DNA from: Ornithodoros turicata
Lineage: Eukaryota; Arthropoda; Arachnida; Ixodida; Argasidae
Assembly: GCF_037126465.1 (NCBI RefSeq)
Contig: NW_026999351.1
Coordinates: 1,364,001 to 1,428,000, forward strand
DNA length: 64,000 nt
Reading direction: 5' to 3'
The position numbers and the translations under genes were made by a program. The notes below the pieces were generated by a model. That model was not told where the DNA came from. It did no database searches and was given only the letters and a program-made list of their open reading frames with translations. This document shows, piece after piece, positions 44,101 through 55,493 of this stretch. Within the stretch, counting starts at the first letter, position 1; every line of letters starts with the position of its first letter.

Positions 44101-46740
44101 TTTCTACTTAAAGCGTAATTAACTGTATTCGACAGCCTTTTCGGGTGATTTCTAGATTCAGCTATCCTAAGTAAAAAATAGCTTAATTTGCCTTTTCTCC
44201 GCAAGTTGCTGAGCATATTATTATATTTCACAGTTTATGTTGATCGTGTTATGTTGTTTCTGAATATATCATTACGTCTGCACTATTCACTTAGTAAGCA
44301 ACATACAGATATGCAACTTACAGATTCGATGTTGTGCTCGAAAGTTCCCGCTATGATAATGAGAAAATTGTTAGTGTCGCAATAATGGTGATCACTTCTC
44401 AGACTTGTTATAATAAAACTTGTAACTTTGACTGTAATCGTATTCGATTTCTTCTTTAACTAAATACGGTGGCCTTTGTTGTGGATTTAATATCCTCTTG
44501 TGTTTGTGTCGTCCTTCTGTGTTCCCCTGGTCCTTCAGGGTCTCTGTTGTGCACAATTAATTACATCTATCAGCACTTGTAATTTTATTGAAATTAAATC
44601 CCCACTATTAATAGTGACAAAATGAGGGTGCTCACGTAGAGGAATCATAGACTTTTTTTTATAATAAAACTTGCAATTTTCTGTGTGATACCTGTTCGAT
44701 GCTATTGCATCATACCTGTAATGAGTAAGTATATTCTTTATTACGTGAATTGTATTGCCTTGTGTTTCTTCTGTTTCAAATCGTGAAGGGTTTTCGGCTG
44801 GGTTTTTCCCGCTTGCAGTTGGCATTACAATTTCCACCACTATTGGCTTTAGTAAATGTATTTCCAATTGTGCTTTTGCGTATGACTTTATTTGCATGGA
44901 AACCACCTACCGCGCAGCTGTTGCGGCAGAAAAAATCGCGAAAGAAGTCGGCCCAATCGGAAAAATGTGTGACGGTAAGCGCATGAGCAGCCCTCCGCCC
45001 ACGCGCCACCCACCGCGCGCTGGAAAAAAATCGCGAGTGAAGTCTGCCCAGGGGTCAATAAACGCACCTATCACGATCGCACTTTTCCCAGGGTCCTTAT
45101 TTATGCTACTGGCATCGCAATCCAAGAAATCCTTGAAATCGCCGATAAACTCAATAACTAAAGTTACTATGACGCGCTTTATGACTTGACCGGTTTGACG
45201 GCCACGGAATGGAAACCGAAACCTAAGTAGGCTAGACTTACAAAGCTATGTCAGTTTACAATAATAAATCGAAACTATAAAACATACAAGAGATGACCCA
45301 GTATTGTTTAAATCGCTTTTTAGCACGTTTCACATGTCTTTCTTTGGTACACTCACTGAAAAAACGACAAACATGAAGTAAAGACATCGTTCAGATTTCT
45401 TCCGCCAAAACTAGCTGTGGTCTCCGAGAGCGGTTTTAAATTTTGCTCTTAGCTTCTCTCTCCTCTTTTGTGGTAATTTTGTCAACCGAATAACAGTATG
45501 CATCTTTATGTTCCTTCCAATGTAGTATCCCGTTAAAAATAACATTGTTCGCATTTTCACTTTAACGAGGGATATTTGATTAGCTCATTAACGAATGGCT
45601 CGTGATTCAGTGGGACCCACGCCTGAATGAGGCTGACATTCAGCCTAATGCAGGCTACAGCAGCGTTGCACAAACTACTGCCATGTTTGCAAGAAAAAAG
45701 TGCGTCCACTTCGAGTGAGTGGCCGCTCTGGAGAATTCTTTTGTACCATTATTGACTCATTGACTCCGAACAGATAAGAGGAGTGAAGAATACGCACTAT
45801 CGCGTAAGGTGCTTGGGTTGTCGTCGTAGACGTCTGTTGTGTACGAAGCACTTCAACTCTAGGACTATCTACTTAGCAGATTAAGAAAGTGCTTTTTGAT
45901 TCCCAACACGTCTTGCAACGTACCTTTGGACTCGTAAGTCGTCATGTTTATTCATTTTAGTTTCATTACAATGGCTGTGCTTGAACAGCGAAAGAGGCTG
46001 TAGTAAAGGTGAGTTACAAGAAGTTGGATAATACAGACCGGTATGCAATATGTAATATGTTCCTGCGTCTTCCAGAACAATTCCTGACTCAAGAACTTCT
46101 AAAGGTGGCAGGCTGCACGGTGGCATTTGCACAGTGTAAAACGTGACTCGGAGACCATATGGGACACACGAGGGGTATATTGAGGGATGTGTGTGCGCTA
46201 ACTCGCCTTGTGGAGCCCTGGAAGCACAAAAAGCGGTTGTCTGCGCAGCATGCTGCCTGCTCTCCGCATCAGGGCTGCGTTTGATCCACAGCAACACGAA
46301 CGCATCAGTGCTCTTGCAGCTTTCCTTTTCTTTCCGTCGCAGAAGGGCTGGTGTAGACGTTCGTGCATGCATCCTCTACCTATGTATATATTTTAAACAT
46401 GATAAAAACTACCTGAATTAGACAACACAAAAACTGCGTATTTTGCGGTTATCACACTTCATTATTTAATGATCCTCGACGTCACATGATCTTCGTGTAT
46501 CTGTCAGTGGCTGGCTGGCCATGTCGTGGCCCCCGTTCCCAGCACGGTGCGAAAGCCTCCTACGTACATTTTGAGTTAGGCACTCTATTTGAAAAATACA
46601 TTTAATTGATTGGGTTAGTTACCTTGGCACATTACAGATTGGACCCATTCAGATGATTACAGTCAACATTTGTATTTCTGTTTTCGACACTCAAACGTCG
46701 TCATCACCGCATACCGCTAGATGCAAACACTTTTATTGTA
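44101..46740. other. Unassigned 2.6 kb, with a small internal duplication
   Basis: Two related stretches, about 44905-44970 and 45005-45065, share CACC(T/C)ACCGCGC and AAAAAATCGCGA followed by GAAGTC(G/T)GCCCA. A 163-codon minus-strand ORF (46372-45881) and a plus-strand ORF overlapping it have no recognisable domain. Confidence 0.4.
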
Positions 46741-46744
46741 AACG

Positions 46745-46906
46745 CGTCCGCCACACCGGCAAAATTAGAGAACTGGCACCAATGGTATGTAGCAGTCGCC
46801 GGACTCGAATTTCGCGTTTGCAGCGATGGCTGCGGTAACACTTAGACATTTCGATCAGTCAACCGGCCTCGAGTATTCAGCCGCTGTAGTGCTGTGCTGC
46901 GAGAAC
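46745..46906 (+). mobile_element. L1/Tx1-like LINE: 5' UTR piece joined to RT C-terminal piece
   Basis: 46745-46842 resembles the 5' region of the long copy at about 54640-54750 (shared CCGCCACACC.GCAAA and GCGTTTGC.GCGAT). The following bases encode VNRPRVFSRCSAVLRELK, matching VNWPTVFKRSSAVLRELK of that copy. The intervening 3 kb of element is missing, so this copy has a large internal deletion. It continues at 48255 after a TTAA element. Confidence 0.65.
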
Positions 46907-46910
46907 TTAA

Positions 46911-48250
46911 AGGACAATGGAAGCGAAATTTGTTTGCAAAAAAAGGCCCGAACAAGGTGTAAATATTACGTAGAATTATGGTGCCACTAGTATTTTGCAA
47001 GTACGCTGTACGGATGGGCATATTTTTGACGATTACGAGCGCGCTGGGTCGCCCACCCGACACGATCGCCCATGGAGCGCGCGCTGCCGCAAAGCATTGC
47101 GGGAAAATCTGAGGAGCGCGTGACGTCAAATATCTCTCGAGCTCCATGTGCGGCTGCCCGATGAACGGGATAAACACGGCGAATTTCAAATAACGCCTGA
47201 TGATGTTCGATTCGGAGATCTCGTGGAAGTCTGAAGGCGATATATTCTATGAGAGATGGGTTCGTACATGCTTCTTAATCTCCGTTTTTTCCCCGTAGCG
47301 GGAATCACACGTACGCCGAAACGCTAAGTGGAGGTAAAGATTTGTGCCTTCCGTTTTCGTCAAAATACAGAAGGGGCCGCTCCTTCTTTCAGCCTGCTGT
47401 ACTTCGTTGACAAGTCAAGGCTAATGAGTACCTCTGGATTTGTTTTGAACCATTCGTCAACAATATGTCTGCGCACTACTTGTCTTGTTTCACCTGTCTG
47501 CAAGTAGGCATAGACGGATTCGCGGTGAGAATAAGATTCCTGTCTTTCGGAAACAACTGAAATATGACAGTCATTAAAAAAAGTCACACGTCGGCAGAAT
47601 TTCAACTTCGCATCTCTCGATTGCCAGTCGAGCGCCACTGGCCAATACGGCCACGGAAACAACCACAGACTGGTAGAGCGTGTTTGTTCTGAAACATATC
47701 CTGGCCGAACGCAAGGTAACCCAGACAGCAATGTAAGCAGCAAGACTCTCACCCCTAGAGAGAATGAGATCGCCTTCCTTCGGATGGATTTTGAGTGCCA
47801 GCCTCGGTAGTGTTGTCTTTGTAATAAACGTCACTCGATGTTTGACGCTGTGTTTGTGATGTCTATCCGTGTGTCGTTCGTGCAAGGAACACTATGTCCT
47901 CCGGTTACCGAAAGGAAGTCGGCAATATGCAGTAGCACAGCCAGGAAAGACTTCACAAGCATGTACAATTTTTCTTGTCGCGAAAATCAACCTCCGATCG
48001 CAAAACAACCGTAAAATGAAAGTCAGGAACTCCAACAGGAGAGACAACGTGCGTCACTTCCGTGGTCTGCTACGGCGCGCGCGGCGACGCTCGACAGGGG
48101 CTCAGAGTGCTCCGCGGCCGAATTTTACACCGCGATTTTGGCGGCATTTCGACTAATATCCGTAAATCTAAGTCGAATTCCGGATTGTTTTGGTACACAT
48201 CGCAACATGAGGCAAACAGCTTTGTAGCTTATTTTCGCTTCCGTTGTCCT
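46911..48250. mobile_element. 1,340-bp TIR element at a TTAA target (piggyBac/Kolobok-like, non-autonomous)
   Basis: The ends are inverted: AGGACAATGGAAGCGAAA at the left and TTTCGCTTCCGTTGTCCT at the right, flanked by TTAA at 46907-46910 and 48251-48254. Removing it and one TTAA rejoins one LINE reading frame. TTAA duplications are diagnostic of piggyBac- and Kolobok-type transposons. The interior has no recognisable transposase. Confidence 0.85.
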
Positions 48251-48254
48251 TTAA

Positions 48255-49310
48255 GTTTGTTGAACTGCCGATCACTTTTCGGGCACGGCTGTTAGCAGCA
48301 TGGTGTTACAGTCGCTTGTGGTTTTTAGCGGCTGTTTCATCCCCGCCAGCGGTAATACAAGCAGTTATCACACGACACGCGTCCCGCTTTCTATGGGGCG
48401 GATCCGTTGAATGGATCTGTAGGTCTCAACTCCACGGAAGCCGTGATCTGGGTGGCTTGGGAGTTCCGGCTGTGCCAGAAAAGTGCTTGGCGCGTCTTCG
48501 CGTATTCTCTTTGAGGCGCTCCGTGCGTCAGAGCACCCGGCCTGCGCATTAGTGCAGTATTTCCTAGGATACGCCACCAGGTGGTTCCTCGAAAGTCCCG
48601 AGCTTCGCCCCAGGGCGGAAGTACTCCCTGCTTATTTTTGTGCTTGTGTTGCTGTCGTGCGGCGCTTGCGTGTCGAATGCCCAGATGAAGACATTTCCTT
48701 GTGGAGCGTCCGTGATTTCTACGCCGGCTACAGGGAAATGCGACCGGGTCCCGCAAGGCCAGCAGTGCCAACGAAATTCACCTGGCGGCGTATCACTGCT
48801 GGCTGGCTTGATGCACGGCGCGCTAGTCTCCAGTGGAAGCTGGCCCATGGTGTCCTCCCACTGCGTGAACGTTTGCACCGTTTTCGGATATGTCGCACGG
48901 ACGGTTGTCCGTCTTGTGGCATGTCTGAGACAGCAGAACATTGTTTTTTGCGATGCCATATTCCACTTTTACTGTGGAGTAGGGCGGCGCAAATATTTGG
49001 GCTCCCAGCAGTTGATTGGGCCACCGTAAGGTACCTGGAGCCGTTGCCGGTCGCACGCGCAGAGCGGAAGCAACTAGCATTGCTGATTTCGGAAATTAAC
49101 TTCCAAATTTGGATTCGCCGGTGCCGGCTGTCCTTTGGTGGTCCAGATGTTGGGAGCATGGCTATTTTTCAGGCAGTAAGAGCCGGGCTGTGTGCACATA
49201 TCATCCGTGAGCAGTCATTATTTGGGTCTGTGGAGTGCTGTCGCCGCTGGCTTACAGCGACTCGGCTCTTTGATCATGATCAAAGTGAGTGGCATATCAA
49301 GTTCCAGTAA
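48255..49310 (+). pseudogene. L1/Tx1-like LINE ORF2, C-terminal part with CCHC finger
   Basis: The plus strand continues the split LINE: TFRARLL, YSRLWFLAAV, SRFLWGGSVEW, GGLGVPAV, then after a frameshift near 48490-48500 HPACALVQYFLGYA, WRRITAGWLDARRASLQWKL, HGVLPLRERLHRF, the finger CPSCGMSETAEHCFLRC, and INFQIWIRRCRLSFGGPD to the stop at 49308. This is the RT-to-C-terminus half of ORF2. The homologous part of the long copy is at about 57800-58860. The 3' UTR with the hairpin follows. Confidence 0.9.
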
Positions 49311-51004
49311 GCCCACTAGGACTGTACTGCTCACCCGTAGCGACTCCTCCGGAGTTTCAGGATTGTTCGCAGGGTATGGCACGTACAAAAAGCAATCTCC
49401 CTTTGGAGCGTTGTTATCTGGTATGTAAGATAGAGTTTGTGTAAAAGAGGCTACCTCCATAGGTAGTTATCTTGCTTGATGACAATACACACAAGGTCTA
49501 CTTTCAAATCATGTTCTAGCCAGCTCGCTAGGACCGTACTGCACTCTGTAGCAGCTCTCCCGCGTTTGGATTGTTCGCTTGGTATGGTCAGTACGAAAAG
49601 CAAGCTCTCTTAGAGACTGTTGTTATCTAGATTGTAGGACTGTAACGTAAAGTTAGTGTCTGTCCAAAGGGGACTACCTCCATAGGTAGCTCTCCTGCTT
49701 GATGACAATACACACTTTCAAATCAGCATCGCTTACGGTGCTGTTCCGGGAAGATCATTTCCTGAACTTTCAAATTTGGATCCGTCGTTAGGGCTGGCTT
49801 TCGGTGGCCCAGACTTCGGAGACGCAGCTATATTCCAGGCTGCCAGGGCAGGGCTTCGTAGCCTCATTGTCCGTGAGCAAGCACCGTATGGTCCTGTGGA
49901 GTGTATTCATACTTTCAATATATGAAATACCATATCTTGCCTCCCTGGTACACATATACGAAATGATCTACCACCCGAGTACGTTTCCGTATCCTGCTCG
50001 TCTGCGCGTGTGCAACAGTGGGCTTGTTTATCCGTGCATCCCTGTACCCGCGTCATGTGCCCTTGCATCGTAATACGGAGCTCGTAAACTTTTTGGGTTA
50101 AACAGGCAGCGCCTTTCGTGGCGGGAACCATGTCATGTTTTTCTTTTACTTTTTTTTTAGCGGACCCCTCCTGGCTACTCATTGAAGAAATGCGAACTGC
50201 TAATCACCACGTGCCCATTTCACCCTCGCTGAGAGATGGACCTTGGAAACCTTCCTAATGTCGCGTGGGGTCGTCGCGATACCCTTCTGTTTGGAGTTGT
50301 CAAAACCTGTGATAACTGTATCTATTTCGAATTCATATGTGGCATTAAACCAGACATGATTTTCTCTGTTCTCGCCTGGTATTGTTGCCCTGGGTGATTA
50401 GTAATTGCCCTGGATGGACTTCCAAATTTGGATCCGCCGTTGTCGGCTGTCTTTCGCTTCCCCAGACTCCCGAGGCGCAGCTTTATTTCAGGCTGTCAGG
50501 ACAGAGCTTCGTAGCCACATTGTCTGTGAGCAAGCACCGTATGATCTTGTGGAGTGCTCTCACCGCTGGCTAGCGTCTACTCGTCTTTTCCGCCATGTTC
50601 AGGGTGAGTGGCAAATTATGTTCCAGCCAGCTCGATAGGACCGTACTGCACTCCGCAGGGGCTCTCCCGTGTTTGGATTGTTCGCTTGGTATGGTCAGTA
50701 CGAAAAGCAAGCTCTCTTAGACTGTTATCTAGATTGTAGGACTGTAACGTAAAGTTAGTGTCGGTCCAAAAGGGACTACCTCCATAGGTAGCTCTCCTGC
50801 TTGATGACAATACACACTTTCAAATCAGCATCGCTTACGGTGCTGTTCCGGGAAGATCATTTCCTGAACTTTCAAATTTGGATCCGTCGTTTTCTTGCTT
50901 GATGACAGTACACACTTGTGCTGCTTGGCCTACCTCCGTAGGTAGCCCTCCTGCTTGATGACAATACACGTGTGCTGCTTGGTGACAATACACACTTGTG
51001 CCGA
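49311..51004 (+). repeat. Cluster of L1/Tx1-like LINE 3' ends
   Basis: At least four copies of the family's 3' UTR end lie in a row, each with the hairpin CTACCTCC(A/G)TAGGTAG and the tail TGATGACA.TACAC: hairpins at about 49451, 49674, 50776 and 50930. Two larger segments, about 49545-49785 and 50628-50890, are nearly identical, including their downstream flank GCATCGCTTACGGTG. Short C-terminal pieces (FQIWIRR...) begin near 49765, 50420 and 50872, two of them at the same context TTTCAAATTTGGATCC. It looks like repeated insertion into, or duplication of, the element's own tail. Confidence 0.8.
50420..50638 (+). pseudogene. L1/Tx1-like ORF2 extreme C-terminal fragment
   Basis: Encodes DFQIWIRRCRLSF, ALFQAVRTELRSHIV, EQAPYDLVECSHRWLAST and GEWQIMFQ. 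It matches 49105-49310 and about 58655-58860. An orphan tail piece without upstream ORF2 sequence. Confidence 0.85.
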
Positions 51005-51735
51005 AGACGGCCGGCCGTGTGTCTAACCCGGAATCTTGGCGCCCCATTACACTCCTCAACAGTGACTATAAACTTGTGACAGCAGCTATCGCGCTCCAAG
51101 TGGGCAGCACGCTCCCGCTACTTCTGCACCCAAGTCAGACGTGTGGCGTGCCTGGTCGTACTTTGTACGACAACCTAAGTGGGATTTGGGACCTCCTGCA
51201 ATATATCCAACGGAGAGCTGCATCAGGATGACTGGTGTCGCTGGACCATTCGAAAGCTTTTGACAGAGTATTCCACGGATACCTGTTCGAACTTCTGTCT
51301 GCGTATGTCTTCCCAGAGACCTTTGTCTCTGGGATTCGCTTGTTATACCAGAACTACCGCAGCATAATCAGCGTTGCTGGCGTGACTTCTCCCAGCTTCC
51401 CGGTGCTCCGCGGCGTGCGGCAGGGGTGCCCATTGTTCCCTGCTCTTTACGTCCTGGCTTTGGACCCGTTCCTGCAGAGTGTCGAGGCGTCCCGCTACGT
51501 AGTTGGTCTTCCCCTCCTGGACTCCGGCACCTGGAAAGCCTGCGCGTACGCTGACGACTTTACCCTCTTCATCTGTGACCCACATTCCCTGTCGCCTGCA
51601 CTGCGTATTTATGATGATTATGCTGCGGTGTCCGGAGGCAGACTCAGCTTGAAAAAATCTAAGGTAATTCCTCTTGGCGCCTTTCCAGTCCCAGAAGGTC
51701 TGCGTTACGGCGGTGCTCAAGACTGCGAGCGCTAG
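51005..51735 (+). pseudogene. L1/Tx1-like LINE RT fragment
   Basis: Plus-strand RT: PESWRPITLLNSDYKLVTAA, HPSQTCGVPGR, DNLSGIWDLL, SLDHSKAFDRVFHGYLFELL, RGVRQGCP, LALDPFLQSVEASR, CAYADDFTLFI and SGGRLSLKKSK. The catalytic YADD is intact. One in-frame TGA (about 51229-51231) falls just before the SLDHSKAF block, and the frame ends in a stop at 51733. Closest in the window to 6376-6910. Endonuclease and C-terminal domains are absent. Confidence 0.9.
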
Positions 51736-52339
51736 GAGTTTTCTCCGACCAAGCCGGACCGCCCCCCTCAACCGGCTGGTCGAACGCTGTGCAGCGAATT
51801 GAGTATGCATGTCACCGCGCGCATCAGTACAGCTTCTCGTATCGGGAGCGAGCGTATCTCATATGATGTGTGTTCCTGGCTCATCTCTGGTTCCTCGCCC
51901 ACATTCTTCTGCCCCCTCAGTCAGTGGTCAGGATTTCTTCATTACTCAATCCCTCATGACGCCACGTCTCATCCGAACACTTATCCTAGGCCGTACCCTC
52001 CAGGCTGAAGTGTTTTTATTATAGTCTCCCATGGTCATCCTGTTGTGTCTTCTCCAGGTGCTTCTCTTCGTGGTGAGCGGACACATATCAGCTTCGTTCC
52101 GGTGTAGTTTAACACCTTTCCTTGCCACATATATCACTCCCTTTTGGAGAATACATATCACTCTGACAAATCAGACTCCTCATTCCCAGAAGAGAATGAG
52201 GAGACCCTATAACTCCCTAGTGAAGAGTAATTGTACACTCCAAATGGAGTGATGTATGTGGCAATGTGTACTCCCCAAAAATGAGTTACTGTCCACCCTT
52301 TTTTAATAATGTAAAAACGAGCAGAAGCGAGTTACAGCC
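51736..52339. other. Unassigned; small foldback at 52122-52262
   Basis: 52122-52152 and 52232-52262 are inverted copies (GCCACATA(T/C)ATCACTCC...GGAG). Sequences of the GGGAGTAAAT/ACTCCC type also occur near 23357-23440, suggesting a short non-autonomous element. No gene. Confidence 0.45.
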
Positions 52340-53682
52340 CAAGTAGCACGCCAATATTGGTCCAATACTGGGCCCATATAGGCTGCCAAGATTGCCAATA
52401 TTTAACCAATATGGCGAGTCCAACCAGGCTCCATATTGCACCACTATGAACTGTTCATATTGGCAAGCCCATTTTGCGCCAATATTGCCGATATTTCTGT
52501 GATAACGCCAACGGGGAGTCCGTGTAATAATAAAGCATTATCGGGTTTAACATCCAGCGCAGATTTTTCTTCTCTCTTCTTTTTGCATTTTCATTTGTCG
52601 CAGGTCCCATTTTTCCACGTTGTATACAATTACAAAAAAAAAAAAGAAAAGCATCGCCCCAAAAACGAAGAACGGCTGCTACACCGTCTTGTTGAAGCAC
52701 ACAAGCAGTCCAACGGAACTGCCAATGCCAAACATCCTTCAGAAGCGTTCATTGGGGTCGAAATATTCCAGGAAGCAAATGTTTCGAACCCGCTCCGAGA
52801 GCACAAAGAACCGAAACACTTTCGTGACGCCAGAGCAACTCATACTGCTTGCAGCAACTTGAAAGCACTTTACTTTACACTTTCACTTTACACTTTACAA
52901 AACACTTTACACTTTACAACTTTACATGCAGGAAGGGACTTGCCTCAGGACAGAAGCCGCCGATATTTCGAACAGAGACTGTTCATCTGGGCAGAAGAAG
53001 AACAGTCTCTGTTCGAAATATCGGCGGCTTCTGTCCTGAGGCAACTCCCTTCCTACATCTCTACCGGTTCGCTGGATTTCTACCCATCTAACTTTACAGG
53101 TGTTTTTTGCTTGACCTGCCGCAATTCTGTTGTCATTACAAGAACCGGCGACATTTTAGCCGGTATGAAACGTCCGATCCGACGGTCGCGCATGCGCATT
53201 GTTGTAGCTAGGACGAGTGATTTCGCTCATACGACAACGCTAGCTTTCAGTCGGTTCGACCGAGTGGCTTTGGCATCGCGAAGCAAGATGGCGTCAGGTG
53301 CCAGTGTGAGCATTACAATGGGATTGACACTATGTTAACTGTTCCGAACAATGTGTATTATCTGCGGGAATTTGTTGGATGTAACGACTTACTGAAGTGG
53401 GCATTTCACACGCTGAACGTCCAATCTTGCCGTGCTGCTTGAGCATTTGTGCAACACGGGTACGTACTATTTTCTGTATTTTCAGTCAATATGGGGTGTG
53501 CACGGGCAACATGGGGCCCATAATGCCACGATTTTCCCAATATTCGCTCAAACTGGGCAATATGTGCCCATATTGCCAGTATTGCCCAGTTTCAGCCAAT
53601 ATGGGAAAATCTTTGCGAAACGGGACCCATATTGGACCCCAATGACAAGCCAATATGGGCCCAATATTGTGTGCTGCTTGGG
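52340..53682. mobile_element. 1.34-kb TIR element, CCCAAG(C/T)AGCAC ends, CCAATATTGG-rich
   Basis: The left end reads CCCAAGTAGCACGCCAATATT and the reversed right end CCCAAGCAGCACACAATATT. Subterminal parts are full of CCAATATTGG/GGGCCCATATTGG motifs in both orientations. The outer 10-12 bp match the ends of the 153-bp MITEs, although the interior differs. It contains an ACTTTAC-type microsatellite (52865-52925) and a Penelope foldback (52930-53056). No transposase was recognised; the 300-codon open frame 52436-53338 runs through these repeats and is not credible as a gene. Confidence 0.7.
52930..53056. repeat. Foldback of a Penelope-like UTR with hammerhead-like sequence
   Basis: Arms of about 54-57 bp (52930-52983 and 52998-53056) are inverted copies, perfect over the inner 44 bp, with a 14-15 bp spacer. 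The right arm and spacer read CAGAAGA, then GAACAG TCT CTGTTC as a hairpin, GAAA, TAT, C. This is a hammerhead-like order with one deviation (CAGAAGA instead of CUGANGA). Confidence 0.65.
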
Positions 53683-53804
53683 ATGTAGCTGTTAACCCTT
53701 TTCTACTGGCAACACGCATGTATGTGAAGTGTCCGGATATTAACCCTGGTGCCAGCTGTGCTGTCTGGGTTTATTCCTCTGTTTTCCTGAGACGCTTCCA
53801 GACA

Positions 53805-53850
53805 TGTATCAGTGCAGTTCCTTTAGAAGTCGGCCCAGGATGCGCATTGT
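53805..53850 (+). mobile_element. SINE body fragment
   Basis: CAGTTCCTTTAGAAGTCGGCCCAGGA matches the body of the SINE at 15090-15261 (there on the minus strand). No tRNA head. Confidence 0.55.
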
Positions 53851-54639
53851 TTCTTTCCATTGAGCCCTTTCCCAGACCTTTCCCAGCTCAATGAGGCCGA
53901 CAATGGCGAGCCCTTTCATAATCACCACCACCACTAGCTGATCGCTTCTGTCGTAGGTGTACGCACACATTTGTCTGCACGCGTTTAAACGAGGCAGTGT
54001 GAACCAAGCTCTACAGCGTACGCTGCATAGACAACATAAACTGCTACAGAATTCACAAAGCTATACACTGCTTTACTGGAATTTAGGATCGCACGGACGA
54101 ACAAGAATCGTCCGAGTGGTGGTCAACTCTAACACTCATGCGTTCAGCTTCATTGTCTTAGGAACAAATAGAGAGTTTTCGCTCATCGGTAGGTCTTAAC
54201 GACAACGCTTCGGAAAACATGGTAGGTGAATCGCTCGATTCCCTCGAAGTGGGTTGCATGACGTTATCAACTTTTGATTTTACAACTTCCTTTATCGTAC
54301 CCTTTAACTAGAATATTGATGATCTGCTAAAACAAGCGATAGTTTGTGTCTTTTACATCCGAAAAGGAGTCGCATCCTGCGACTGTTATAATGGCGTCGC
54401 ATTTCGCGCACGTTTGGCAGTACGCCAAGGAGTACAATCCTTTTCTTTTTTTCCTGCACCTAAGGTTCCTGCAAACCTTCGATCATCCTAAGGACATTAG
54501 GAACAGGGGGCGTCCCAGCAAGAAAAAAGAAAAGAAATCATTGGGGATAGCTGGAGCCAGACCATGCCACTGTCTCAATCGTCGTCGTTGTCGTTGGATA
54601 CCGCTAGGGAGCCCAAGTGGCGATCACTTTGATTGTTGG
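53851..54639. other. Unassigned, upstream of the L1/Tx1-like LINE
   Basis: No gene recognised. Part may be the 5' UTR of the LINE that follows. Confidence 0.4.
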
Positions 54640-54812
54640 CGCTTCCGCCACACCAGCAAACTTGTACAGGTGGCACAGGTGATGGGAAGCTGTCGCCAGA
54701 ACCCAAACTGCGTTTGCGGCGATCGTCGAAGTAACGGTTTTTCTGTTATAGTTTCTTTGTTCGTGCAGTGCTTTGCCATGTGAGTGGTCTTAGCCTTAGT
54801 CTTGGTGCTGCC

Positions 54813-55373
54813 ATGGCCAGCAGGCCGCTAGATTTTTTGGTGACACTGCCCTCTAATGTGTCCCGTGTCGACTTCCTGACCCCTGGCAAAATAGTGAAAA
54901 GTATGCGACATTTGGGCGGCGGCGCATGCACCCTCGTAGTGAAATCGAAGCAGGCCGCTCAAACACTAAAGGCCCTCCGTTCGGTCATTGTGAAAGGGCA
55001 GGAAATTGAGATGGTTTCCATGGAATCCAACTCCGTAGAGTTGGAGTGTACCTCTAACGCAGATGCATTAACTGTCGGTGAGGCAGTTCAAGAGGGTACC
55101 AGCGGTTGTTCCGCGGCAGTTGCTCGTTCATCTGTTTGGGGTGGGGAGTGCGGCATCTGTGATACCGCCCCCGTGGGTGATTCCTTCGCTCCTGCTGTCG
55201 AGCAGGTAAAGACTGTAGACGACGACAGCGTAAGCGTCGCGTCTTCCGAGTCCGATAGGGTAGTAATCGACGTGGAGGCAGGTGCTGTGATGCCTGGGGC
55301 GCCTGGCTGTAAAGGGAAGCATGACTCCTCAGACGATCTAACCTTTTTAGTGACTTTCATCTTTCATCGTTGA
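54813..55373 (+). pseudogene. L1/Tx1-like ORF1 (N-terminal part)
   Basis: From ATG at 54813 (context GCCATGG): MASRPLDFLVTLPSNVSRVD, an RRM-like stretch with GGACTLVVKSKQAAQTLKAL, then an acidic low-complexity region (VDDDSVSVASSESD) to a stop at 55371. ORF1 proteins of LINEs bind element RNA. There are no CCHC knuckles, so the C-terminus seems lost by a frameshift or stop. Assignment rests mostly on position ahead of the endonuclease. Confidence 0.6.
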
Positions 55374-55493
55374 TTTCTTAGGCAATTTGAGGCTTTGTTT
55401 GTATCTGTCCCTTCTATGTTGTTCCAGCCTCAGAACATCAGTTTATCTCTTCCTCAGACGAGTCTCCTGATGTAGTGGGAGACGCCGCCATCG

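Noticed and set aside
45881..46372. 163-codon minus-strand ORF
   Set aside because: No recognisable domain, an overlapping ORF on the other strand, and no splice or start support.
52436..53338. 300-codon plus-strand open frame
   Set aside because: It runs through a TIR element's subterminal repeats, a microsatellite and a Penelope foldback; no domain and no plausible composition.
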